Positions 15,401 to 21,547 of a DNA stretch of 21,547 nucleotides are shown piece after piece. The notes below the pieces were generated by a model that saw only the letters and a program-made list of their open reading frames with translations, made no database searches and was not told where the DNA came from. Source of the DNA: Prevotella sp. UBA1705. Its GTDB lineage: Bacteria > Bacteroidota > Bacteroidia > Bacteroidales > Bacteroidaceae. Where the stretch lies: NCBI GenBank assembly GCA_002317385.1, contig DCJH01000023.1, positions 12,169 through 33,715 on the forward strand. Reading direction: 5' to 3'. The stretch's first letter is position 1, and each line of letters begins with the position of its first letter. The position numbers and the translations under genes are program-made.

Positions 15401-16030
15401 GAAGCCGTGGGTCATCATGATCTGTGAGCCGTCGATACCCCGCCACAGTCCGACGGTGAACGGATATTCGCGCCCATTGTCATAGAACGGCGTGGCGCGC
15501 CACTGCAGTTTCTGCGACGAGAAGCCCACCAGCCCGCAGTGGGCGGCCAGCGTGGGCAGGGTATAAGGGAATCCGAAGCAGTCGGGGAGGAACACATCGT
15601 CGCTCACTTCGCCGAATTCCTGCCGGTAGAACGTCTGTCCGAGCAGGATGTTGCGTATCCAGCTCTCGGGCGAGCAGACGATGGTCTCGGCAGCATCCCA
15701 GCTCGATCCGGCGATGTGCCACTGCCCCGACTTCACAAACGGCTTCAGTTCGGCATATTGAGTGGGGTAGTATTCCTTCATCCAGGCATATTTCACGCCG
15801 CCCTCGAAGTTGAAGATGTAGTCGGGATATTGCTTCATGAGGAACAGGTTTTGGTTGAGCGTGTTCCACACATAGTGCTTGATAGTGGTCTGGATGTCCC
15901 AGTTCCATTGTGTATCCAGGTGGGCGTCGGCCACCATGTAGGCCTTGTAGGGCTTCGTGGCCGAGGGTTGTGCATAGCCGTTGAGCGCGAGGCCCATGAA
16001 CAGCCCCATAAGTTTTGCTGTCTTTCTCAT
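12422..16030 (-). CDS. Secreted GH38 alpha-mannosidase with C-terminal F5/8 type C domain
   Basis: The 1202-aa enzyme probably removes alpha-linked mannose from glycans in the periplasm or at the cell surface. A signal peptide (1-20, ending GYA|QP) precedes the GH38 barrel (about 30-380). Barrel motifs are the zinc-binding HLD (His37, Asp39), the likely nucleophile Asp112 in GSSWDAAE, LPDCFGFP (148-155) and HQFHDDLTGTSI (361-372). The family beta-sandwich region covers about 490-845. Residues 850-1060 are an extra beta-rich segment I cannot name. Residues 1070-1200 match an F5/8 type C/CBM32-like fold (LLIDGKDDTKWCD, WVAFDLGQPQTVSGWKL, YVRLFVT). No SusC/D or sulfatase neighbours are seen, so it is not in an obvious polysaccharide-utilization locus here. 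Confidence 0.93.
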   Translation of the reverse strand: MRKTAKLMGLFMGLALNGYAQPSATKPYKAYMVADAHLDTQWNWDIQTTIKHYVWNTLNQNLFLMKQYPDYIFNFEGGVKYAWMKEYYPTQYAELKPFVKSGQWHIAGSSWDAAETIVCSPESWIRNILLGQTFYRQEFGEVSDDVFLPDCFGFPYTLPTLAAHCGLVGFSSQKLQWRATPFYDNGREYPFTVGLWRGIDGSQIMMTHGFDYSQGWKDGEDLSQSAELIREAKQSPLNTLYRYYGTGDIGGSPDLKSVQAVERGLRGNGPVQIISARSNQIYHDFMPYDRHPELPTIDGEMTMDLHGNGCYTSQAAMKLYNRQNEHLGDATERAAVMADWAGGLDYPTQLMTDNWRRIILHQFHDDLTGTSIPNAYTFSWNDELLTSKRFAQTLQASVNALATRLNTNVSGEPFIVYNPENFTVNALATVDLTGGDRSFRVTDDQGRPVPSQVVTNAQGQPQLIFDASVPSVGMRVYGIKPLKRQAETIADGRTIENSVYRITVDPRGDISSIVDKRANKELVASGQALRLVVLDDCKSTSWPAWEIQKRTLDKAPVAITDGVKISKLEDGALRKTIVIEKQYGDSHIRQFIRLYEGSLADRIDFNTQVDWKSYNALLKAEFPLSVSNDKATYDLGLGTIERGNNKPTAFEVYSHEFTDLTDRSGSYGVTILNDSKYGWDKPADNVMRLSLLYSPQTSQGYRYQNRQDFGHHEFTYSLVGHGGAFNPIDANQKALALNSQLKTFHSLKHSGELGSTFSFVESSNPNVMIRAIKQAESGDGYVVRVYELSGKQPQTARLTFASAIQDAVETDGTEKTLGAATFSGHALSVDIKPFSVKTYKIHLQSKPSAQRPTAAFLPLAYDRKCFSYNEMRDYANFEGGNTYAAELMPDSIVNVDGIPFRMGPHDSFSGMSCQGNVITLPRNHRFTHLYLLASSDDKDRRASFGVGKATQEVAIPYYSGFIGQWGHEGQTAGFLKEAEVGYIGTHRHSPEADEPYVFTYLFKMRLDIPKGATQVTLPQDNHIVIFAATAADDVQGVTPATRFFRTNNISDQTDGSATGSTFGENVMPMAKVIGRSGETRQDERAELLIDGKDDTKWCDVSTAPNWVAFDLGQPQTVSGWKLLNAGQETPAYITRACLLQGRNQPNEDWVTIDMFDGNRSDIVERHFAPATVRYVRLFVTAPVQELNGNAARIYNFELYKSK

Positions 16031-16276
16031 CCTATGTCAATTTAAAAGTAACGTTTCGATTAGGCATCTGTGGGTGTTTGCGGCGTAGCGTGCACGAGGG
16101 GAAGGCAGTGAGACTGTGCGCTCGAGGAGCGTCATTTCGCAGGGTTTCTGCGGTCCGTCCACATGTGTGGCTATCGCTAAAAATAAGTCTTCAGAGTGTC
16201 TGTAGGTCGTTGGGGCAGGCGGTTTTCATCTTTCTCAATTCTCCACCCCCGGTTTCTTAGGTTTCCATCAATATTG

Positions 16277-16304
16277 CAAAGATATAAAACATTCATGATT
16301 CCAA
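16277..16304 (-). promoter_or_regulatory. Possible mannosidase promoter
   Basis: The minus strand reads TTG (16304-16302), 17 nt, then TATCTTTG (16284-16277), a full TAnnTTTG match. It would give a leader of about 240 nt before the mannosidase ATG, which is long, so another promoter nearer the gene is possible. Confidence 0.4.
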
Positions 16305-16361
16305 CGGGATTTTGAGGAATATTTTTCGGAGAATTGCACCGCTGGAAACCGCAGAGTAGAG

Positions 16362-16385
16362 GCATGTCCCGGGCATGTCCCTACT
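16362..16385 (-). repeat. ATGCCCC-type palindromic repeat, variant copy
   Basis: Read on the minus strand it is GTAGGGACATG followed by CCCGGGACATGC. It shares GTAGGGACATGCCC with the pair at 16710-16823 but is shorter in the centre. Confidence 0.55.
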
Positions 16386-16431
16386 GGGGCGCCGCTTTGC
16401 CCACAATGGTATATCGATAACCCTACATTTT

Positions 16432-16478
16432 CCTCCCCCCTCTCTGCTGAGGAGGAGTAAGGGAGAGAGGCTGGAGGG
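16432..16478. repeat. CCTCC/GGAGG palindromic repeat
   Basis: Nested arms CCTCC...CTCTC and GAGAG...GGAGG enclose a TGCTGAGGAGGAGTAAGGGA loop. Composition and layout resemble the other CCTCCCC-type repeats. It lies 40 bp before the 22-bp-array element, as a similar repeat does in the spacer at 7.5 kb. Confidence 0.5.
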
Positions 16479-16517
16479 ATGAGACGCGAGATTGTTTTAT
16501 TCTCCACCTCTATTCCG

Positions 16518-16616
16518 CCCCTCTGAAATAAGGTACTAATCGCCTCGCGATTACTACCTAAAGGCCTCGCGATTACTACCTTTTCGCCTTGCCTTTAGTA
16601 CCTTATTTCAAAGGGG
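16518..16616. repeat. 99-bp element: 22-bp-period units bounded by 22-bp inverted repeats
   Basis: The ends (16518-16539 and 16595-16616) are inverted repeats matching at 21 of 22 positions, core TGAAATAAGGTACTAA. Between them are 22-bp-spaced units at 16551 and 16573, like those at 7668-7755, sharing CGCCTCGCGA and TTACTACCTTTTCGCC. No open frame is inside. It may be a miniature foldback element or a protein-binding repeat. Confidence 0.85.
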
Positions 16617-16709
16617 GTAGATAGAGGCCAAAAATACAATGCGTATTTCACCCAATATCAAGAAAGTGGAACAGGGATTCTATCAGGGTATTGGAATGCC
16701 ACGTGCCCA

Positions 16710-16823
16710 GTAGGGGCATGCCCCGTGCATGCCCGCAACACGCTCGGAAACGGGCAGAGGGTGAGTGGGAGGAAGCAAGCAAGAGAATAGAGGTAGGCGG
16801 ACATGCACGGGGCATGTCCCTAC
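16710..16823. repeat. Inverted pair of 27-bp ATGCCCC-type repeats
   Basis: The copy at 16710-16736 begins GTAGGGGCATGCCCCGTGC. The copy at 16797-16823 is its reverse complement with two differences. They are separated by 60 bp. Each copy is itself palindromic around GCATGCCCCGTGCATG. The pair could fold into a long stem. Confidence 0.75.
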
Positions 16824-17258
16824 AAAGCGATGGCTATTCAGGCGAGAGATAGGAAAGATTTTTACTTTGAAAATAGCAGATGGATAGGATGATAAATGGA
16901 GAGAAAGGAGGGCGAACTGGATGAAGAAGGTGGGAGATTGGGGTGGGGAATGAGAATACAACGATGAAATGGGCGAAAATATGGGGTAATATAGATGGAT
17001 TTAGCGGGAAGAAAAATAAGGATAATGGATACGAGGGAGAATAGGAACTGAGAAAATAGGGATCAAAGAGGATAATACGCAATGAATAATCGCAACATTA
17101 TACAGACTTCTACGCGAATACGCACGCATGAGCACGCATGTGCATCAATATAACAGGAATATGAGGCCATGGCCTTGCAGGTAGGGCACGGGAAGGGGAA
17201 GTCTATTAAAAAAACAAAAATTAAGCCTATATAATAAGGTGTATGCAAAAAGTTTAAT

Positions 17259-17266
17259 TACTTTTG
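17259..17266 (+). promoter_or_regulatory. -7 box for topA
   Basis: TACTTTTG matches TAnnTTTG and ends 27 nt before the chosen ATG at 17294. It overlaps an in-frame TTG codon at 17264, which therefore cannot be the translation start if this promoter is used. The -33 region is weak. Confidence 0.55.
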
Positions 17267-17293
17267 CCAACCATTAAACAATCATGTGGAAGT

Positions 17294-19627
17294 ATGCAAG
17301 ATAATTTAGTTATCGTAGAGAGCCCCGCGAAGGCCAAGACCATCGAGAAGTTCCTGGGTAAGGAATTCAAGGTGATGTCGTCCTACGGACACATTCGCGA
17401 CTTAAAGAAAAAAGAGCTTAGCATCAACGAAGATACCCTCGAACCCGACTACGAGATACCTGAAGAGAAGAAGAAAATCGTGGCTGAACTCAAGAAGAAT
17501 GCCAAGGCAGCCGGCAAGATCTGGCTGGCATCCGATGAGGACCGCGAGGGAGAGGCCATCAGCTGGCACCTCTGTGAGGTGCTCGGACTGGACGAACAGA
17601 AGACCTCGCGCATCGTTTTCCACGAGATTACGAAGGGTGCCATACTCGACGCCATACAGCATCCGCGCCACTTGGACATGAATCTGGTGAACGCTCAGCA
17701 GGCCCGTCGACTGCTCGACCGCATCGTGGGCTTCAAGCTTTCGCCCGTGTTGTGGCGCAAGGTGAAGCCTGCCCTCTCGGCCGGACGTGTGCAGAGCGTG
17801 GCCGTGAGACTCATCGTGGAGCGCGAACGAGAGATTCAGGGCTTCTGCTCGGAGCCGTTCTACCGCATCAACGGCGTGTTTGCCGTGACCAATGCCGACG
17901 GCAGCAAGAGTGAGGTGAAGGCCGAACTCGACAAGCGTTTCAAGACCCACGAGGAGGCTGTGGAGTTTCTCGGCAAGTGCAAGGACGCCACCTTCACCGT
18001 AGACAACATTGTGAAGAAGCCCCTGAAGCGCACCCCCGCGCCACCCTTCACCACCTCTACCCTCCAGCAGGAGGCCGCCCGCAAGCTCGGGTTCACCGTG
18101 AGCCAGACCATGATGGTGGCCCAGCGCCTCTACGAGAGCGGACGAATCACCTATATGCGAACCGACAGCGTGAACCTCTCCACACTGGCCATCAACGCCA
18201 GCATGGACGAGATCGTCAAGACCTACGGCAAGGAATATAGCAACCCGCGCAACTATCACACCCATGCCAAGGGCGCGCAGGAGGCTCACGAGGCTATCCG
18301 TCCCACCTTCAGTCAGGAGGCTGGGCAAGACTGGACGAGCCAGGAGCGCCGCCTCTACGACCTCATCTGGAAGCGCACCATTGCCTCGCAGATGGCCGAC
18401 GCGCAGATAGAGAAGACCACGGTGACCATTGATGTGGACGGCGTGGACGAGAAATTCATAGCCACCGGCGAGGTGGTGGCCTTCGATGGATTTATCAAAG
18501 TGTACCACGAGTCGACCGACGACGATGACGCCAACCAGGAGGAGAGCAACCTGCTGCCCGCCCTGAAGGTGAGCGACAGGCTCGAACGCCGCGAGATTAC
18601 CTCTACGGAGCGATTCTCACAGGGCCCGCTGCGCTACACCGAGGCATCGCTCGTGCACAAGCTTGAGGAACTGGGCATCGGCCGTCCGTCTACCTATGCC
18701 CCCACCATCTCGACCATCCAGCAGCGCGAATACGTGCAGAAGGGCGACAAGCCAGGCACCGAGCGCGCCTACATCATCGATACGTTGAAGGGCAATCTCG
18801 TGACGCCGAAGAAGAAAAAAGAGATGGCCGGCTCGGAGAAGGGCAAGCTGTTGCCCACCGACATCGGTATCGTGGTCAACGATTTCCTGCTCGACAACTT
18901 CCCCGAGATTATGGACTACAACTTCACGGCCAAGGTGGAGCGCCAGTTCGACGCTATCGCCGAGGGTGAGGAAGAATGGAAAGACATGATGGTGAAGTTT
19001 GACAAAGACTTCACACCAACCGTGGAGAGCGTGATGAAGAGCCGCTCGGAGCACAAGGTGGGCGAGCGCGAGCTGGGCAACGAGCCTGCTACCGGCAAGC
19101 CCGTGTTTGTGAAAATCGGTCGCTTCGGACCCATGGTCCAGATAGGATCGGCCGACGACGAGGAGAAGCCGAGGTTCGCACAGATACCCAAGGACCTCAG
19201 CATCGAGACTATTACGTTGGAAGAAGCCATGGAGCTCTTTAAGTTGCCGAGAACCCTCGGCGAGTTTGAGGGCAAGGAGGTGAGCATCGGCAAGGGGCGC
19301 TTCGGGCCCTATATCCTGCACGACAAGAAGTATGTGTCGCTGCCTAAGGGAGAAGACCCAATGACAACCACGCTCGAAACCGCCACCCAGCTCATCGTGG
19401 AGAAGCGTGCTCAGGAGCAGGAACGCCACATCAAGACCTTTGAGGAAGACTCGAAGATGGAACTCCTCAAGGGTCGATACGGTCCATATATCGCCTTCGA
19501 CGGGCAGAACTATCGCATCGACAAGAAGCTCCACGAGCGCGCCCTGGCCGGCGATCTGAGCTTCGCCGAGTGCATGGATATCGTGAACAATGCCCCTGCA
19601 CCAAAGGCCAAGAAGGCGAGGAAGTAG
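17294..19627 (+). CDS. topA: DNA topoisomerase I (type IA)
   Basis: This enzyme relaxes negative supercoils by passing one strand through a transient break in the other. The 777-aa protein starts MQDNLVIVESPAKAKTIEKF; the ATG at 17294 is preferred because the family begins here and the upstream in-frame TTG lies in the promoter. The TOPRIM domain has Glu9 and DEDREGE (81-87). The catalytic Tyr287 is in GRITYMRTDS. The C-terminal part has no cysteine zinc fingers. It carries glycine/aromatic repeats (VKIGRFGPMVQIG, GKGRFGPYIL, LKGRYGPYIAF) of the Toprim C-terminal-repeat type, as in other Bacteroidetes. An acidic STDDDDANQEE loop lies mid-protein. The lysine-rich tail (KAKKARK) may aid DNA binding. 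Confidence 0.97.
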   Translation: MQDNLVIVESPAKAKTIEKFLGKEFKVMSSYGHIRDLKKKELSINEDTLEPDYEIPEEKKKIVAELKKNAKAAGKIWLASDEDREGEAISWHLCEVLGLDEQKTSRIVFHEITKGAILDAIQHPRHLDMNLVNAQQARRLLDRIVGFKLSPVLWRKVKPALSAGRVQSVAVRLIVEREREIQGFCSEPFYRINGVFAVTNADGSKSEVKAELDKRFKTHEEAVEFLGKCKDATFTVDNIVKKPLKRTPAPPFTTSTLQQEAARKLGFTVSQTMMVAQRLYESGRITYMRTDSVNLSTLAINASMDEIVKTYGKEYSNPRNYHTHAKGAQEAHEAIRPTFSQEAGQDWTSQERRLYDLIWKRTIASQMADAQIEKTTVTIDVDGVDEKFIATGEVVAFDGFIKVYHESTDDDDANQEESNLLPALKVSDRLERREITSTERFSQGPLRYTEASLVHKLEELGIGRPSTYAPTISTIQQREYVQKGDKPGTERAYIIDTLKGNLVTPKKKKEMAGSEKGKLLPTDIGIVVNDFLLDNFPEIMDYNFTAKVERQFDAIAEGEEEWKDMMVKFDKDFTPTVESVMKSRSEHKVGERELGNEPATGKPVFVKIGRFGPMVQIGSADDEEKPRFAQIPKDLSIETITLEEAMELFKLPRTLGEFEGKEVSIGKGRFGPYILHDKKYVSLPKGEDPMTTTLETATQLIVEKRAQEQERHIKTFEEDSKMELLKGRYGPYIAFDGQNYRIDKKLHERALAGDLSFAECMDIVNNAPAPKAKKARK

Positions 19628-19648
19628 CCACATCCAGGCCCAACCCAT

Positions 19649-19678
19649 GCCTCCCCAAGCCCCTCCGAAGGGAGGGGA
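19649..19678 (+). repeat. CCTCCCC-type palindrome after topA, possible terminator
   Basis: GCCTCCCCAAG is followed by CCCCTCC-GAAG-GGAGGGG, a 7-bp GC stem. It starts 21 nt past the topA stop and could end that transcript, though no T-run follows. An inverted copy of the same 30-bp sequence lies inside the aroK 5' end. Confidence 0.7.
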
Positions 19679-19794
19679 TATAGGTTATCGCATGCTATAA
19701 GGGGCTGCGGCAAATTTAAAAGGGGGACAAAGAATAGAAAAAATAAGGCTGCAGCATACGAAGAAAGAGTTGCTGTATTATTAAAGAAGAGACC

Positions 19795-20400
19795 ATGCAG
19801 GAAAAGCCACAGGACGAAACGACCAACTACGTTGGTAATCACCACCCCCTCCCTCTGAGGAACTTGGGGAGGCTTCGCATCATCCTCATCGGCTACATGG
19901 GCTCTGGAAAGACCACCGTCGGCAAGGCGTTGTCGGCCGATTTGGGCATGCCCTTCTACGATCTCGACTGGTATATTGAGAGCCGCATGCACAAAACGGT
20001 GAAGCAAATCTTCGATGAGCGGGGCGAGGAAGGCTTCCGCCTCATTGAGAGAAACATGCTCCACGAGGTGGCCGAGTTCGAAAACGTGATCATCAGTTGC
20101 GGTGGAGGCACTCCCTGCTTCTACGACAACATCGACTATATCAACCAGCAGGGAGAGACGGTCTACCTGAAATGCTCGCCCGAGATACTCCACAAGCATC
20201 TCCGCATGGGCAAGACGGTGAGGCCGCTGCTGCTCAACAAGACCCAGGAAGAAGTGGAACAGTTCATCCATGAGCAGCTCCTGGTGCGCGAACCCTACTA
20301 TAACAAGGCCAAGCATACCATCGATGTGACCTTGATGGACAATTACGACAAAATCAAAATAACGGTATCCAAGCTGATCGAGGCGCTGACCAACGCGTAG
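19795..20400 (+). CDS. aroK: Shikimate kinase
   Basis: It phosphorylates shikimate to shikimate-3-phosphate in chorismate and aromatic amino acid synthesis, using ATP, in the cytoplasm. The P-loop GYMGSGKT is at 33-40. The shikimate-binding Asp is in DLDWYIE (56-62), FRLIERNML follows at 81-89, the CGGGTP loop is at 102-107, and KTVRPLL carries the lid-region Arg. Counted from the ATG at 19795 the product is 201 aa. Most shikimate kinases begin only a few residues before the P-loop strand RIILIGYMGSGKT, so about 25 N-terminal residues are extra, and a palindromic repeat encodes part of them. A TTG at 19864 is a possible shorter start. It lies 167 nt after topA and 63 nt before speA. Confidence 0.93.
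   Translation: MQEKPQDETTNYVGNHHPLPLRNLGRLRIILIGYMGSGKTTVGKALSADLGMPFYDLDWYIESRMHKTVKQIFDERGEEGFRLIERNMLHEVAEFENVIISCGGGTPCFYDNIDYINQQGETVYLKCSPEILHKHLRMGKTVRPLLLNKTQEEVEQFIHEQLLVREPYYNKAKHTIDVTLMDNYDKIKITVSKLIEALTNA
19844..19873 (-). repeat. CCTCCCC-type repeat inside the 5' end of aroK
   Basis: Read on the minus strand it is GCCTCCCCAAG, TTCCTC, then AGAGGGAGGGGG, closely matching the plus-strand copy at 19649-19678. In frame it would encode roughly HPLPLRNLGR of the annotated aroK product. Confidence 0.75.
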
Positions 20401-20463
20401 TAGCCAGCCGTAGACTTTTACCCATTCATATTTACATTATTACCATTTTACTTTTTTACCTTT

Positions 20464-21547
20464 ATGAAGAAGTGGACTATTGAAGATTCGAAGGAGCTCT
20501 ACAACATCAACGGATGGGGCACTTCCTACTTTAGTATCAACGAACAGGGCGACGTGTTTGTAACGCCTTGCAAGGACAACACAGAGGTAGACCTGCGCGA
20601 CGTGATGGATGAACTCGCCCTGCGCGACGTCACTCCGCCTGTGCTGCTCCGCTTTCCCGACATCCTCGACAACCGTATTGAGAAGACAGCCTCATGTTTT
20701 GAGAAGGCCAAAGCGGAGTACGACTTCAAGGGAGAGAACTTTGTGATCTATCCCATTAAGGTGAATCAGATGCAGCCTGTGGTAGAGGAAATCATCTCTC
20801 ACGGCCGTAAATTCAACCTCGGACTGGAGGCAGGCTCGAAGCCTGAGCTACATGCAGTGATCGCCGTGCAGTGTCAGAGCGACTCGCTCATCATTTGCAA
20901 CGGATACAAAGACCAGAGCTACATCGAGCTGGCGCTGCTCGCCCAGAAGATGGGCAAGCGCATCTTCATTGTGGTGGAGAAGCTCAACGAGCTGGATATC
21001 ATAGCTCGCGTGGCCAAGACACTCAACGTGAAGCCCAACCTCGGCATCCGTATCAAGCTCGCATCGTCGGGTTCGGGCAAGTGGGAAGAGAGCGGAGGCG
21101 ACGCCTCGAAGTTCGGTCTCACCTCGTCGGAGCTACTCCAAGCCTTGGAGAAACTCGACTCCATGGGCATGCACGACTGCCTGAAGCTCATCCATTTCCA
21201 CATCGGAAGTCAGATCACCAAGATTCGACGCATACAGACAGCCCTACGTGAGGCTGCACAATACTATATCAACCTCCACAAGATGGGCTACGATGTCGAC
21301 TTCGTGGACTGCGGTGGCGGACTCGGAGTAGACTACGACGGCACCCGCTCCTCGAACAGCGAGAGCTCGGTCAACTACTCCATCCAGGAGTATGTGAACG
21401 ACTGCGTGTACACGTTTGTAGATGCAGCCAACAAGAATAATATCACCCACCCCAACATCATCACTGAGAGCGGCCGCAGTTTGGCAGCCCATCACTCGGT
21501 GTTGGTTATCGATGTGCTGGAAACGGCATCCCTGCCCGAGATGCCCG
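20464..21547 (+). CDS. speA: Biosynthetic arginine decarboxylase, N-terminal part (cut by window edge)
   Basis: SpeA converts arginine to agmatine, the first step of the agmatine route to putrescine and spermidine, using pyridoxal phosphate. The 361 visible residues start MKKWTIEDSKELYNINGWGT. The PLP lysine is in YPIKVNQ (Lys99), in a fold-type III barrel with FNLGLEAGSKPEL, IRIKLASSGSGKWEESGGD, SKFGL, HFHIGSQ and DCGGGLGVDYDG, and ESGRSLAAHHSVLV near the edge. The frame is open to the end of the window, so the C-terminal part is missing. These motifs separate SpeA from diaminopimelate decarboxylase. It follows aroK by 63 nt, with an AT-rich leader and no clear TAnnTTTG box, so co-transcription with aroK is possible. 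Confidence 0.96.
   Translation, partial: MKKWTIEDSKELYNINGWGTSYFSINEQGDVFVTPCKDNTEVDLRDVMDELALRDVTPPVLLRFPDILDNRIEKTASCFEKAKAEYDFKGENFVIYPIKVNQMQPVVEEIISHGRKFNLGLEAGSKPELHAVIAVQCQSDSLIICNGYKDQSYIELALLAQKMGKRIFIVVEKLNELDIIARVAKTLNVKPNLGIRIKLASSGSGKWEESGGDASKFGLTSSELLQALEKLDSMGMHDCLKLIHFHIGSQITKIRRIQTALREAAQYYINLHKMGYDVDFVDCGGGLGVDYDGTRSSNSESSVNYSIQEYVNDCVYTFVDAANKNNITHPNIITESGRSLAAHHSVLVIDVLETASLPEMP

Larger units (their letters stand above)
16031..17293. other. 1.26-kb divergent, gene-poor, repeat-rich spacer
   Basis: It separates the mannosidase (minus) from topA (plus). It contains a possible mannosidase promoter, a C/G-rich palindrome, the 22-bp-array element with inverted ends, three ATGCCCC-type palindromes, a purine-rich strand from about 16838 to 17080, and the topA promoter. 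Minus-strand frames at 16683-16961 and 16834-17082 translate into low-complexity Ser/Pro/Phe/Leu-rich sequence and look non-coding. I see no tRNA, rRNA or supportable gene. Confidence 0.7.

Noticed and set aside
16683..17082. Minus-strand frames of 92 and 82 codons in the mannosidase-topA spacer
   Set aside because: They are low-complexity Ser/Pro/Phe/Leu translations produced by the purine-rich plus strand and the repeats.
17121..17143. GCACGCATG direct repeat before topA
   Set aside because: Only two full copies at 10-bp spacing; too short to interpret.
17264..17293. Upstream TTG start for topA adding ten residues
   Set aside because: The TTG lies within the TAnnTTTG box, and the family starts at the downstream ATG.

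Overview
The window looks like chromosome from a member of the Bacteroidales, most likely Prevotellaceae or a close relative. This is inferred from several features. Short TAnnTTTG (-7) boxes stand upstream of several genes and no strong Shine-Dalgarno sequences are seen. Topoisomerase I carries glycine/aromatic C-terminal repeats instead of zinc fingers. There is a small OmpW-like beta-barrel protein, a secreted GH38 alpha-mannosidase and a biosynthetic arginine decarboxylase. Most genes are GC-rich housekeeping genes. The restriction locus at about 9.0-12.1 kb is visibly more AT-rich.

Layout. 1-4420 (minus strand): a hot-dog acyl-CoA thioesterase, dprA, dusB, a YqhD-type iron/zinc alcohol dehydrogenase and the 5' end of ruvB, all co-oriented with short gaps. 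4614-7363 (minus): a LysR regulator lying downstream of an AspT/YidE-type transporter with two RCK_C domains. 7364-8091: a repeat-filled spacer ending in the terminator of the next gene. 8092-8721 (minus): an outer-membrane beta-barrel protein. 8997-12035 (minus): a three-gene operon of an XRE controller-like regulator, an McrB-like AAA+ GTPase and an McrC-like PD-(D/E)XK nuclease. 12422-16030 (minus): a secreted GH38 alpha-mannosidase with a C-terminal F5/8-type carbohydrate-binding domain. 16031-17293: a 1.26-kb gene-poor, repeat-rich divergent spacer. 17294-21547 (plus): topA, aroK and the 5' part of speA.

How the parts work together. The left and right blocks are core DNA/tRNA maintenance, shikimate and polyamine genes. 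The central block is a methyltransferase-free (type IV-like) restriction operon. Its small regulator appears to be made from a leaderless promoter, and a palindrome fills the space between the -33 and -7 boxes. A second, inverted copy of that palindrome lies about five helical turns upstream. This resembles the C-protein circuits of type II restriction-modification systems attached to a modification-dependent nuclease, and it is the most interesting system in the window.

The spacers carry several families of short repeats: CCTCCCC/GGGGAGG palindromes, a 22-bp-period array bounded by 22-bp inverted repeats, ATGCCCC palindromes, a 7-bp-phased array and a 9-bp-phased hairpin. One CCTCCCC repeat lies inside the 5' coding end of aroK and would encode part of an N-terminal extension. 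All calls come from reading the sequence; no database search was run.
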